Assembly: GCF_000498495.1 (NCBI RefSeq)
Contig: NZ_AVCS01000015.1
Coordinates: 365,329-429,328 of the forward strand
Reading direction: 5' to 3'
DNA from: Flavobacterium enshiense DK69
GTDB lineage: Bacteria > Bacteroidota > Bacteroidia > Flavobacteriales > Flavobacteriaceae
Length of the DNA: 64,000 nucleotides
Shown here: positions 55,564-64,000 of the stretch, piece after piece
How the letters are laid out: the number at the start of each line of letters is the position of its first letter
Numbering within the stretch: position 1 is the stretch's first letter
Position numbers and translations under genes: made by a program
The notes under the pieces: generated by a model
The model's database searches: none
What the model saw: the letters and a program-made list of their open reading frames with translations, nothing else
Told to the model about the DNA's origin: nothing

Positions 55564-56115
55564 TTATTTATACATTTCAGGCGTTATTTGATATTCAGTT
55601 ACAAAAACCCCATTTTTATCCATATAATAGTAGTTTAAGGTCACTTTATTGTCTCTGAACATCTTCATGCCGGGATTGGTTTTTACATTTTCCAGAAGAC
55701 CTGTAAAAACATATTTTTTTACAGTATCCATATTTACTTCAGCTTTTGTTATTTCGTCTAAAATGTAAGTATACTGTATGGTTTTATTTGGCAATGCCAT
55801 CGTGTTTTTTAATGTAGTAAACTGGTCAATTTTCATTGGACAAGTTTTGTTCATTTCATTGGCAACTTCTGCAAGTTCTTTATCTATCGAAGGTTTAAAT
55901 AAAGTCTGAGTTGTAAAAAATACTACTATAAATCCAACGGCAAAACCTAAAGATGCTTTTAGATTAAACTTCTTTTTAACTTTAGTATCCTTCTTTTGTT
56001 CAATTGTGTTCAATTCATCATTGATTTCAATAATCGGTAATTTATGCCCGCAGACTGAACAGTATTTAGAAGTTACGTTATTTTCTGTTTCGCAATTTGA
56101 GCATTGGTTTTTCAT
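55564..56115 (-). CDS. Zinc-ribbon single-pass membrane protein
   Basis: A 183-residue protein. The N-terminus is a zinc ribbon with two CxxC pairs (CSNCETENNVTSKYCSVCG at residues 4-22). A basic stretch and one transmembrane helix follow (ASLGFAVGFIVVFFTTQTLF, about residues 51-70). The C-terminal 110 residues are outside and contain CPMKIDQFTTLKNTMALPNKTIQYTYILDE. That soluble domain resembles a widespread uncharacterised module in which a Cys precedes a P-x-x-I-D start. Function is unknown. Confidence 0.75.
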   Translation of the reverse strand: MKNQCSNCETENNVTSKYCSVCGHKLPIIEINDELNTIEQKKDTKVKKKFNLKASLGFAVGFIVVFFTTQTLFKPSIDKELAEVANEMNKTCPMKIDQFTTLKNTMALPNKTIQYTYILDEITKAEVNMDTVKKYVFTGLLENVKTNPGMKMFRDNKVTLNYYYMDKNGVFVTEYQITPEMYK

Positions 56116-56189
56116 TGATTTATGTTTATCGTTTCATGTTTTCTTTTTTTTGCAAACTTTTTGCAAACATCAAATATCAGAATCCTAAA

Positions 56190-57116
56190 TTAATTCAGTT
56201 TCTGTTGCTTTGCTCTATAGATCAAATAAAAGCCAACAAGGATGAAAGGAATACTCAGCCATTGTCCGGTCGAAAAGACGCCCAGAGCGCTCTCAAAACC
56301 GCCCTGACTCTCTTTTAAAAACTCCACAATGAAACGAACCATCCAAAGTAATACAAGAAACACTCCGAAAATATAACCTAGTTTCTCTCTGGCATCGGTT
56401 TTCCAATACATATAGAACAATATAGCAAAAACAAAAACATACCCAAAGGCTTCATATAATTGCGTTGGATGTTTTGCTACAACATGGTCCAATAATTCGG
56501 CAAACTGAGGGTTGGTTTCAATGGCTTTGTAAGCATCGTTTGCGTTTTGCATACCGGTGCTTTGCATGGCCTCCCTCGGAGTGTATTGGTCTCTGATGAA
56601 ACGGATGCCTAGAGCTGAATCTGTTTGGTTTCCAACGATTTCCGAATTGAAGAAATTTCCTAAACGGACGAAAATACCACCGCTTGTAACTGGAATAACA
56701 ACTCGGTCTAAAATCCAGAGAATTGGTTTTTTAATGATTTTTTTACTGTAGAAATACATCGTCAGAATGATTGCAATCGCAGCTCCGTGGCTCGCCAATC
56801 CTGCAAAACCTGTAAATTCAAATTGTGGCTGGAATCGGAAAGGAAGTAAAATTTCTTCCGGATGGTTCTTAAAATAGTCCCAGTCATAAAAGAAAACGTG
56901 TCCTAAACGTGCTCCGATCAATGTAGCAAATACGGTGTAAATGAATAAAGAATCCAGTTTTTCAAGTGGCAGGCCTTCTCTTTCATAAATATGTTTCATG
57001 ATGTACCAACCCAGTCCAAAGGCAATGATGAACATTAAACTGTAATAACGGATCATGAAAAAACCTAAATCAATTCCTTCAGAAGGATTCCAGATCATGT
57101 GTAAAGCGTGTGTCAT
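56190..57116 (-). CDS. lgt: Prolipoprotein diacylglyceryl transferase
   Basis: A 308-residue inner-membrane enzyme that attaches diacylglycerol to the lipobox Cys of prolipoproteins. It has about seven membrane helices. The family pattern is clear: GARLGHVFFYDWDYF, the HGAA motif in FAGLASHGAAIAI, RLGNFFNSEIVGNQTD with the catalytic-region Arg, and HPTQLYEAFGYVFVF. It lies 86 bases downstream of yidD on the same strand. Two membrane-biogenesis genes in a row make a functional link plausible. Confidence 0.95.
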   Translation of the reverse strand: MTHALHMIWNPSEGIDLGFFMIRYYSLMFIIAFGLGWYIMKHIYEREGLPLEKLDSLFIYTVFATLIGARLGHVFFYDWDYFKNHPEEILLPFRFQPQFEFTGFAGLASHGAAIAIILTMYFYSKKIIKKPILWILDRVVIPVTSGGIFVRLGNFFNSEIVGNQTDSALGIRFIRDQYTPREAMQSTGMQNANDAYKAIETNPQFAELLDHVVAKHPTQLYEAFGYVFVFAILFYMYWKTDAREKLGYIFGVFLVLLWMVRFIVEFLKESQGGFESALGVFSTGQWLSIPFILVGFYLIYRAKQQKLN

Positions 57117-57202
57117 ATTGAGCGTATATTCTTTAAAGTCGGTAAATTTAATAAATGATAGATAGTGAGGAGCTAAAAATAGATTAATTTAATCAGAAAT
57201 TT

Positions 57203-57427
57203 TCACGGAACAGGGTCATAGCCGCTGCCTCCCCAGGGATTACAACTGCTTATGCGTTTTATGGCTAACCATCCGCCTTTTAAAAGTCCGTGTTTTTTAA
57301 GGGCTTCAACCGTATATTGTGAGCAGGTTGGGGTATAGCGGCACACACCCGGCGTGTAGGGTGAAATCGCCACCTGGTAAAAACGTACCAGCAACAGAAA
57401 AGGTAAAATGATTATTTTTTTAAACAT
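57203..57427 (-). CDS. yidD: Membrane protein insertion efficiency factor YidD
   Basis: A 74-residue amphipathic membrane-associated protein from the ATG at 57427, starting [18 protein letters not shown]; a longer frame to 57466 is unlikely. It carries the conserved cysteine-rich pattern [19 protein letters not shown] and the ending [14 protein letters not shown]. YidD assists YidC-dependent insertion. It lies 68 bases downstream of cysS on the same strand. Confidence 0.93.
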   Translation of the reverse strand: MFKKIIILPFLLLVRFYQVAISPYTPGVCRYTPTCSQYTVEALKKHGLLKGGWLAIKRISSCNPWGGSGYDPVP

Positions 57428-57494
57428 TGCTCTTAATAAAAATGATGAAGTAATATGCTTCATCATTTAGTGTTTTTCTTATATCAATCAGGAA

Positions 57495-58973
57495 TTATAA
57501 ACTGAAAGTCGTTCCTTCTTTTCCGTCTTTTAACTGAATGCCTAGTTCCAATAACTTGTCGCGGATTTCATCAGATAATCCCCAGTTTTTATTGGCTCTG
57601 GCTTCATTTCGCATACCAATCAACATGTTGATGACACCTTCCAGTTTATCGTTGTTAGCAGCAATTTCCTTTTCATTCTGAAGTCCCAAAACATCAAAAA
57701 CAAAAGCATGAAAGGCTTTTTTGAATGTTTCCAGATCCGATGCATTGAGGCTTTCTTTTCCTTCTTTCATCGAGTTGATATAACGAACTGCTTCAAACAA
57801 TTGCGCAATCAGGATTGGGCTGTTGAAATCGTCGTTCATGGCATCATAACATGTATTTTTCCATGCGGCAATATCCAAAGTTGATGTTGTACCGGCCTGA
57901 ATATCTTTTAAATTATCTACAGCTTCCATTAATCGGTTGAACCCTTTTTCGGAAGCCAGGATAGCATCGTCTGAAAAATCCAAAATGCTTCGGTAGTGCG
58001 CCTGTAAAATAAAGAAACGAGCTACGGCAGGCGAGAAGGCTTTGCTTAAAACGGTATTATTTCCGGTAAACAACTCTCTTGGAAGTATATTGTTTCCGGT
58101 GGATTTAGCCATTTTCTTTCCGTTAAGGGTAAGCATATTGGCGTGCATCCAGTAATTTACAGGGGTGTGTCCTGAACAAGCTTCGTTTTGTGCAATTTCA
58201 CATTCGTGATGCGGGAATTTTAAATCCATTCCGCCTCCATGAATATCAAATTGTTGGCCCAGATACTTGGTGCTCATTGCGGTACATTCTAAATGCCATC
58301 CCGGAAAACCGTCGCCCCACGGTGAAGGCCAGCGCATAATGTGTTCTGGTTCGGCATTCTTCCATAAAGCGAAATCCTGAGGGTTCTTTTTGTCTGATTG
58401 TCCGTCCAGATCTCGGGTGTTGGCAATCATATCTTCAATATTACGTCCGCTTAAAATTCCGTAATTATGAGATTCATTGTATTTTATTACATCGAAATAT
58501 ACAGAACCGTTAGCTTCATAAGCATAACCGTTATCTATGATTTGTTTGATGACTTCAATCTGTTCGATGATGTGACCGGTTGCCGTTGGTTCAATGCTCG
58601 GTGTAAGATTGTTGAACATTTCTAAAATCTGATGGAAATCTACGGTATATTGCTGTACCACTTCCATCGGTTCGATTTGTTCCAAACGGGCCTTTTTTGC
58701 GATTTTGTCTTCGCCTTCATCTTCATCGTCCACAATGTGGCCTACATCGGTAATATTGCGGACATAACGTACTTTAAACCCTAAATGTTTAAGATAACGG
58801 TATACCAAATCAAAAGAAATGAAAGTTCTACAATTCCCAAGATGCACGTTGCTGTATACGGTTGGCCCGCAGACATACATTCCTACCTGCCCCTCATGGA
58901 TCGGTTTGAAAACATCTTTTTCGCCAGAAAGTGAATTGTAAATCTTTAATGTTTGATTTTGGTATAAGTGCAT
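57495..58973 (-). CDS. cysS: Cysteinyl-tRNA synthetase
   Basis: A 492-residue class I aminoacyl-tRNA synthetase. The first zinc Cys and HIGH-like site are in [26 protein letters not shown] residues appear as [13 protein letters not shown], the zinc His/Glu in [11 protein letters not shown], and the KMSKS loop as KKMAKSTGN. The C-terminal DALR-type helical domain is present. It lies 31 bases downstream of folE on the same strand and is probably co-transcribed with it, yidD and lgt. Confidence 0.97.
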   Translation of the reverse strand: MHLYQNQTLKIYNSLSGEKDVFKPIHEGQVGMYVCGPTVYSNVHLGNCRTFISFDLVYRYLKHLGFKVRYVRNITDVGHIVDDEDEGEDKIAKKARLEQIEPMEVVQQYTVDFHQILEMFNNLTPSIEPTATGHIIEQIEVIKQIIDNGYAYEANGSVYFDVIKYNESHNYGILSGRNIEDMIANTRDLDGQSDKKNPQDFALWKNAEPEHIMRWPSPWGDGFPGWHLECTAMSTKYLGQQFDIHGGGMDLKFPHHECEIAQNEACSGHTPVNYWMHANMLTLNGKKMAKSTGNNILPRELFTGNNTVLSKAFSPAVARFFILQAHYRSILDFSDDAILASEKGFNRLMEAVDNLKDIQAGTTSTLDIAAWKNTCYDAMNDDFNSPILIAQLFEAVRYINSMKEGKESLNASDLETFKKAFHAFVFDVLGLQNEKEIAANNDKLEGVINMLIGMRNEARANKNWGLSDEIRDKLLELGIQLKDGKEGTTFSL

Positions 58974-59004
58974 ATAAATCTATTGATTAAATAGTATTTG
59001 ATGA

Positions 59005-59676
59005 TTAAAACGTTGTGTCTAATTTAATGTAATCCAAAAATTCACGGCGTGTTTTTTCTTCTTTGAATTTTCCTCCGAACTCTGCCGTCACAGTGCTGCT
59101 TTCGATATCGCGGATACCACGTGAGTTAACACAAAGGTGTTTTGCATCAATTACGCAGGCAACGTCTTCCGTTTTTAAGACTTTCTGCAGTTCCTGAACA
59201 ATCTGCATGGTCAAACGCTCCTGAACCTGTGGTCTTTTGGCAAAATAATCCACCAGTCGGTTCATTTTGGATAAACCTACTACGGTCCCGCTGGAAATGT
59301 AAGCTACATGTGCGCGTCCCACAATTGGTAAAAGGTGGTGTTCGCAGGTGGAATAAATAGTGATGTTTTTTTCCACCAGCATTTCTCCATACTTGTAATG
59401 GTTTTCGAAGGTAGAAGAATTTGGTTTTTTGTTAGGATGAAGCCCGCCGAAAATTTCTTTCACGAACATTTTAGCTACACGATTAGGAGTACCTTTTAAA
59501 CTGTCGTCGGTAAGGTCCATGCCTAATGTAACCAATATACTTTCAACGTCCTTTTTTATAAGGGCTATTTTTTCTTCATCTGTTTTATCGAAAGCATCAG
59601 AACGTAATGGATTTTGTGCGCTAGTGCCAACATGGTTTTCTCCTAATGGATCGTTCAAGTCGTCGTTGTGAATCAT
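59005..59676 (-). CDS. folE: GTP cyclohydrolase I
   Basis: A 223-residue enzyme converting GTP to dihydroneopterin triphosphate, the first step of folate synthesis. It has a 40-residue polar N-terminal extension. The catalytic zinc site is in TCEHHLLPIVGRAHVAYI, followed by VVGLSKMNRLVDYFAKRPQVQERLT, and the second zinc Cys in CVIDAKHLCVNSRGI. A TATCTTTG promoter box lies 31 bases upstream of the start, which makes it the head of a folE-cysS-yidD-lgt series. Confidence 0.97.
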   Translation of the reverse strand: MIHNDDLNDPLGENHVGTSAQNPLRSDAFDKTDEEKIALIKKDVESILVTLGMDLTDDSLKGTPNRVAKMFVKEIFGGLHPNKKPNSSTFENHYKYGEMLVEKNITIYSTCEHHLLPIVGRAHVAYISSGTVVGLSKMNRLVDYFAKRPQVQERLTMQIVQELQKVLKTEDVACVIDAKHLCVNSRGIRDIESSTVTAEFGGKFKEEKTRREFLDYIKLDTTF

Positions 59677-60033
59677 TATGGATGTATTGTGTTAAAAAGT
59701 TACCACGCAAAGATAATTAATTAATATGAAATGCCTGTTATCGACGAAATGTTTAATGCTGCGTATGAAATAGATTACTTTTCTGCATTTGTTTTTTAAC
59801 AAAAATACCGATTTTTGTGTTATTGTTGTTTTTTGTCAGCTTCGGTGTTTGTTGGTTAAATTGTCGATTTTATTTGTATTTAATAGAGTTTTTGGTAATA
59901 CTTTTTTTTAAATCATAAAATTTTAGAAATTTGTTATTTAACATGAAATTAATAGTATTTAATTCATAAATGCTATTTATAACGTGTTTTTAAAATTCCA
60001 AAACACCATAATTTATAATCCAAATCATTTGCT
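59677..60033. other. 357-base AT-rich divergent spacer
   Basis: Contains the folE promoter (59708-59715). The remainder is very AT-rich, with T-tracts and no hairpin, gene or exact plus-strand TAnnTTTG box. The closest plus-strand candidate is TTG then TTTTATTTG near 59853-59877. Confidence 0.5.
59708..59715 (-). promoter_or_regulatory. Predicted -7 box for folE
   Basis: TATCTTTG on the minus strand, an exact consensus match, with an expected leader of about 25 bases. Confidence 0.65.
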
Positions 60034-60474
60034 ATGGAAAAATTATTTGTCGTAATTCTGCTTTTTTTCGCGTTAACAATTTCAGCACAATCTGATAGTG
60101 ACAAAAATCAAAGACGTAAGTATTCTGATGAACAGATAGAATTATTCATCCGTGAAGTTTTTCAGGACAAAGCTGATGAACTTGTGCTTAAATCTTCTAG
60201 CGGAAGATTGGAAATGATAACCGATTTTCTACAAAACAGGGTAAGTATTGTTTTTCTTCCTGAGTACAGAGCTAAAAAATTTAAGTCTGTATTTGATTTT
60301 CCTCTTTCCAATAAATACAACCCGAAACTTGAAAGAGACTTTAAAGTTACAGTTTCAACTTTTAATCCTCTAAAGTATGATCTCCCTATGTTTCCTAAAA
60401 ACAAAGAATTATACAGGATAGGGGCAACCGATTATCTTTTAGTAATTACCCCAGTCACTACCATAAATCAATAG
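60034..60474 (+). CDS. Small secreted protein of unknown function
   Basis: A 146-residue protein with signal peptide MEKLFVVILLFFALTISAQ. The mature part is charged, with DEQIELFIREVFQDKADELV, then DFLQNRVSIVFLPEYRAKKFKS and a C-terminal block ending DYLLVITPVTTINQ. No family was recognised. Its 3' end is partly duplicated immediately downstream (60514-60600), and the giant repeat protein gene follows on the same strand. Expression with that gene is possible but unproven. Confidence 0.7.
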   Translation: MEKLFVVILLFFALTISAQSDSDKNQRRKYSDEQIELFIREVFQDKADELVLKSSSGRLEMITDFLQNRVSIVFLPEYRAKKFKSVFDFPLSNKYNPKLERDFKVTVSTFNPLKYDLPMFPKNKELYRIGATDYLLVITPVTTINQ

Positions 60475-60477
60475 CGT

Positions 60478-60600
60478 ATGAAAAAAACTACTACTTCTTT
60501 TGATTCTGATTCCCTTATGTTTCCTAAAGACAAAGACTTGTGTAGTATAGGAAACTGATTACCCTTTAATAATTTCCCCATTTATTAATAAAAATTAATC
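60478..60600 (+). pseudogene. Chimeric scar of a tandem duplication
   Basis: An ATG at 60478 opens a 26-codon frame ending at 60558. Its first part (ATGAAAAAAACTACTACTTC) copies the beginning of the giant gene at 60605. Its second part (CTTATGTTTCCTAAAGACAA and on) copies the 3' end of the preceding gene, which has CTATGTTTCCTAAAAACAAA at 60386. The order is exactly that of a tandem duplication of about 128 bases spanning the junction of the two genes, since decayed. It is not a functional gene. Confidence 0.75.
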
Positions 60601-60604
60601 GAGT

Positions 60605-63600
60605 ATGAAAAAAATACTACTTCTTTTAATTATGATTTCCTCATCGGTTTTTTCTCAGAATTACAATATGCAAAACGGGACATTTTCAACATGTTCCGGG
60701 ACATTTTATGATTCAGGTGGAAATGGAGGAAATTATTCGGCTAATGAAAATTACCAGATGACCTTTTGTCCATCAACTCCAGGGACTTATGTTCAGTTGC
60801 AATTCACTTCATGGAATGTGGAAGGCGAGCCTTGGGATTTTATGACAATATATGAAGGAACCGGAACCACAGGTGCTGTTATCGGTACTTATGGAGATAC
60901 ATCGCCAATTTGCGGTGGAATGACAATTGCATCAAGTCATCCGTCCGGATGTATTACTATTAAATTTGAATCTGATTCCGGAGTCCAAAATGGAGGATGG
61001 GCAGCAACTATTTCGTGTAAAGCGACACCGGGAGGACTGACAGCAGGCCCTGCAAATTCAGTTTGCTCTGGGGCAGATCCTTTTTGTGCTGATGCGGGAC
61101 CTTTGCAGTTTCCAAATGTAAGCGGTGCCTGTGTTCCCAATGCGCCTGCTGTAGTTACCGACAATACCTGTTTGTTGACGGCTCCAAGACCTGCATGGTA
61201 TTATTTAGAAATTGATAAGGCTGGTCCGTTGAATTTACAAATATCACAAACGACCGGTCCAAACGGTACGGGTTCAGGTCTGGATGTAGATTTTGCGATA
61301 TGGGGGCCATTTTCAAATCAGGCGGCAGCCTGTTCAGATTTTACACAAGGTGATTGCACGGGTGACCATGCCTGCAGCGGTAATGTTATAGATTGTAGTT
61401 ATAGTCTTTCGGCAACGGAAACTGCGGTAATACCAAATGCGCAGATTGGTGAGGTGTATATGGTTATGATAACCAATTTCGATGGAGCTGCGGGATATAT
61501 TACCATGACACAGACAAACCCGGGTCCAACTGCCGGTTCTACGGATTGTTCGATCGTTTGTCCGGTAGCAACAGGAACTAATCCAACTTGTGGAGGCTCC
61601 AATGGTTCAATAACAATAGATGGCTTGAACCCGAATACTTCTTATGTGGTTAATTATTCAGATGATGGTACACCGATTTCTGTTACCCTCACAAGTAATG
61701 CTGCGGGCCAAATTATCATATCTGGCCTGAATGCAGGAAACTATACTAATATCATTACTAATTTCCCCGGATGTGCAGCCGCATTTTCAAATGTTGTTTT
61801 ATCAGCTGGTGGTTCCTCTGCATCTTTAACCAGTGTTACTTCTACATCACCAATTTGTTCCGGAAGTAATGCTGTCTTTAATTTGATCGGCACCGCTAAT
61901 ACAGCGGTAACTTACAACATTAACGGTGGAGCTTCTCAAACGACTACTTTAAATGGCTCTGGTTTATCAACCATTACTATTCCAGCGGTTACTGCGAATA
62001 CTACTTTTAATGCTACGTCAATTGGATCTGTTGCTGGTGCTTCGGTAACGGGTAATTGCTTGTCGGCATCAGGCGGGAACAATGCTGCTAATGCATCAGG
62101 GGCGATTTCGGCAGTGGGAAGCGGAGCCTCAGCGACGAACTGTGCTTCTGTTGACGGAACCAATTCGGTTTTAACAATTACACTTCAACATACTGTTCCG
62201 GTAGGGACTTCTATTACGATTAGTATTGCAAGGGATAACAATCAAGGTGATGTTACTATCTCTGATGGTACAGCAAGTACTACTTTTAGTGCTGGTCCAA
62301 ATGATGTTTTGCGACACATAACTTTTGTGACAGGGACTCCAACAAATACAATTATCATTACCAGAACGAATGGTACTGTTTGGGTTGATGGAGTTCAGTA
62401 TACAGCAACACCTTTGTTGTGTACAGCAGCAGTTGCTGTTTCAAATACAGTAGTTGTAAACCCACAACCAAATGTAGGCACTGACGGAGCCACAACAGTT
62501 TGTGATTCCAGCACTGCTTCGATTGACTTATTCGGTTTAATCACCGGAGAGCAAACGGGAGGAACCTGGATCAGGTTAACAGGAACAGGTGGGACATTCG
62601 ATACAGTAGCAGGAACCTTTGTGCCAGCAGCAGGCGCAACAAGCAGTACATTTCAATATAGTTTAACATCAGTCGCTCCATGTATTAACAATGTGAGTAT
62701 TGCGACAATTACTATCCTCCCACAAAAAATTGCTGGAACCGACGGATCTACAACGATTTGTGAATCAAATGCAACTCCAATCGATTTGTTTGGTTTGATC
62801 ACCGGAGAGCAGGCAGGCGGAACCTGGACAAGATTGACAGGAACAGGAGGAACATTCAACGCGGCAGCGGGAACCTTTGTATCGGCAACGGGAGCAACAA
62901 GCAGTACGTTCCAATACAGTTTAATAGGAACACCCCCATGTGCTAATGACGCGAGTATTGCAACTATTACTATTCAGCCTCAGGCAAATGCTGGTTTGGA
63001 TGGTATATACAATTTATGTTCTTCAACGCATAATGCCATACATTTGGATGATGTTATTACAGGACAGCAATCAGGAGGGGTTTGGGCACAAACATCAGGT
63101 TTGGGTGGTACTTTTAATCCGATGTCTGCAATATTTACACCTTCCGTTGGTACTGTGTCAGCTACATTTACTTATACGGTACCAGGGGTTTTTCCTTGTC
63201 CTGACGATGTTAGTATTGCAACTGTCACCATTATCGATGAGCCAAATGCCGGAATCGATGGAGCTACAATCATTTGCGATTCCAATACATCATCGATTGA
63301 TTTGTTTAGTTTGATTACCGGAGAGCAAGCTGGCGGAACCTGGATAAGATTAACAGGGACAGGCGGAACATTCAATGCCACAGCAGGTACATTCGTAGCG
63401 GCACCAGGCGCAACAACCAGTACGTTCCAATACAATTTAGCATCAGTAGGTCCATGCGTTGCAGATGTGAGTGTGGCGACAATTACTATCCTCCCACAAA
63501 AAATTGCAGGAACAGACGGCTCTACAACGATTTGTGATTCCAGCACGGCATCGATTGACTTATTCGGCTTAATCACCGGAGAGCAGGCAGGCGGAACCTG

Positions 63601-64000
63601 GACCAGATTAACAGGAACAGGCGGAACATTCAACGCGTTGGCAGGAACTTATGTACCGGCACCAGGTTCAACGAGCAGTACTTTCCAATACTTTATGATA
63701 GGAACTGCTCCGTGTGTTAACGATGTGAGTGTTGCTGCAATTATCATCAATGCACAGCCAAATGCAGGAACCGACGGCGCTACAACGGTTTGTGATTCCA
63801 ATACATCATCGATTAACTTATTTAGTTTAATCACCGGAGAGCAGGCAGGCGGTACCTGGACCAGATTAACGGGAACAGGCGGAACGTTCAATGCTGCAGC
63901 AGGTACATTCGTAGCGGCACCAGGCGCAACAACCAGTATATTCCAATACAGTTTAACAGCAATCGCCCCATGTATTGACGATGTGAGTGTGGCGACAATT
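60605..64000 (+). CDS. Giant secreted repeat protein, C-terminus outside the window
   Basis: The frame is open from the ATG at 60605 to the right edge, 1132 codons. The signal peptide is MKKILLLLIMISSSVFSQ. Residues 20-125 look like a CUB domain (CSGTFYDSGGNGGNYSANEN, YVQLQFTSWNVEGEPWDFMTIYEG). Residues 130-300 form a second extracellular beta domain (PAWYYLEIDKAGPLNLQISQT, DVDFAIWGPFS). Residues 300-620 are Ig-like modules with paired cysteines. From residue 622 there are at least six repeats with an exact 86-residue period. It is probably a T9SS-exported surface adhesin, but the sorting domain expected at the C-terminus is not in view. Confidence 0.88.
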   Translation, partial: MKKILLLLIMISSSVFSQNYNMQNGTFSTCSGTFYDSGGNGGNYSANENYQMTFCPSTPGTYVQLQFTSWNVEGEPWDFMTIYEGTGTTGAVIGTYGDTSPICGGMTIASSHPSGCITIKFESDSGVQNGGWAATISCKATPGGLTAGPANSVCSGADPFCADAGPLQFPNVSGACVPNAPAVVTDNTCLLTAPRPAWYYLEIDKAGPLNLQISQTTGPNGTGSGLDVDFAIWGPFSNQAAACSDFTQGDCTGDHACSGNVIDCSYSLSATETAVIPNAQIGEVYMVMITNFDGAAGYITMTQTNPGPTAGSTDCSIVCPVATGTNPTCGGSNGSITIDGLNPNTSYVVNYSDDGTPISVTLTSNAAGQIIISGLNAGNYTNIITNFPGCAAAFSNVVLSAGGSSASLTSVTSTSPICSGSNAVFNLIGTANTAVTYNINGGASQTTTLNGSGLSTITIPAVTANTTFNATSIGSVAGASVTGNCLSASGGNNAANASGAISAVGSGASATNCASVDGTNSVLTITLQHTVPVGTSITISIARDNNQGDVTISDGTASTTFSAGPNDVLRHITFVTGTPTNTIIITRTNGTVWVDGVQYTATPLLCTAAVAVSNTVVVNPQPNVGTDGATTVCDSSTASIDLFGLITGEQTGGTWIRLTGTGGTFDTVAGTFVPAAGATSSTFQYSLTSVAPCINNVSIATITILPQKIAGTDGSTTICESNATPIDLFGLITGEQAGGTWTRLTGTGGTFNAAAGTFVSATGATSSTFQYSLIGTPPCANDASIATITIQPQANAGLDGIYNLCSSTHNAIHLDDVITGQQSGGVWAQTSGLGGTFNPMSAIFTPSVGTVSATFTYTVPGVFPCPDDVSIATVTIIDEPNAGIDGATIICDSNTSSIDLFSLITGEQAGGTWIRLTGTGGTFNATAGTFVAAPGATTSTFQYNLASVGPCVADVSVATITILPQKIAGTDGSTTICDSSTASIDLFGLITGEQAGGTWTRLTGTGGTFNALAGTYVPAPGSTSSTFQYFMIGTAPCVNDVSVAAIIINAQPNAGTDGATTVCDSNTSSINLFSLITGEQAGGTWTRLTGTGGTFNAAAGTFVAAPGATTSIFQYSLTAIAPCIDDVSVATI
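62468..64000 (+). repeat. Tandem 258-bp repeats inside the giant gene
   Basis: Aligned unit starts are 62468, 62726, 62984, 63242, 63500 and 63758, each exactly 258 bases apart; the sixth is cut by the window edge. Each unit encodes about 86 residues with the core LITGEQAGGTW, LTGTGGTF, GTFV and one Cys in CDSNT or CDSST and another in a PC pair. Units 1, 2, 4, 5 and 6 are very similar in DNA, whereas unit 3 has diverged strongly. Confidence 0.92.

Noticed and set aside
62653..63891. Long minus-strand open frames (starting MNVPPVPVNLVQVPPACSPV) antisense to the repeat array
   Set aside because: They repeat with the same 258-base period and are by-products of composition in the sense gene. 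They have no start context or domain.

Overview
The window comes from a member of the Flavobacteriaceae (phylum Bacteroidota), most likely Flavobacterium or a close relative. The evidence is family content and style: a DUF349 protein, an OstA-like protein, a one-piece SecDF fusion, a type IX secretion (T9SS) type B cargo protein, a giant repeat-rich surface protein, AT-rich spacers, weak Shine-Dalgarno sites, and many upstream boxes of the Bacteroidota form TAnnTTTG. No rRNA, tRNA, CRISPR array, prophage or intact insertion sequence was recognised.

Layout. 1-16 kb is housekeeping, almost all on the minus strand: DUF349 protein (cut by the window edge), aroE, a TPR protein, a class III aminotransferase, an OstA-like protein, purA, a Fur-family regulator, a bifunctional RelA/SpoT enzyme, a VOC protein, a serine hydrolase, an S41 peptidase and a TrmH-type RNA methyltransferase. 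16-23 kb is a compact operon MoxR ATPase / DUF58 / DUF4350 / DUF4129 / membrane protein / SpoIIM-like (written here from its downstream end), with a divergent RDD protein and a TRIC-type channel. 23.7-25.5 kb encodes a T9SS type B cargo protein. 25.6-36 kb is a surface-glycan island of mosaic orientation: FemAB-like acyltransferase, sugar 3-aminotransferase, Wzx-type flippase, two hexapeptide acyltransferases, four glycosyltransferases, a FdtA/QdtA-like ketoisomerase and a 2OG-Fe(II) oxygenase. Three of these genes together suggest synthesis of a dTDP-3-acetamido-3,6-dideoxyhexose.

36-47.6 kb holds ftsE, a 1005-residue TPR protein followed by an outer-membrane barrel protein, a GreA-like protein, a macro-domain protein, a secreted amidohydrolase, asnB and a small outer-membrane protein. 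47.9-60 kb holds gyrB with a following DUF6588-like gene, mdh, secDF, a zinc-ribbon membrane protein, lgt, yidD, cysS and folE. From 60.0 kb to the right edge lie a small secreted protein, a scar of tandem duplication, and the first 1132 codons of a giant secreted protein. That protein has a CUB-like N-terminus and at least six repeats with an exact 258-bp (86-residue) period.

The most unusual non-genic signals are three copies of an intergenic repeat family (about 1.3, 44.9 and 47.0 kb, the latter two inverted around asnB), a second purine-rich AAGGGATAAGGG-type family, a 3'-end remnant of a vanished serine hydrolase paralogue near 11.1 kb, and a cluster of TGTGATT/AATCACA half-sites at 15.1 kb. 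Nothing in the window is clearly a new defence or mobile system. The strongest candidates for undescribed biology are the intergenic repeat family, the MoxR/SpoIIM/RDD membrane operon and the 86-residue repeat protein.
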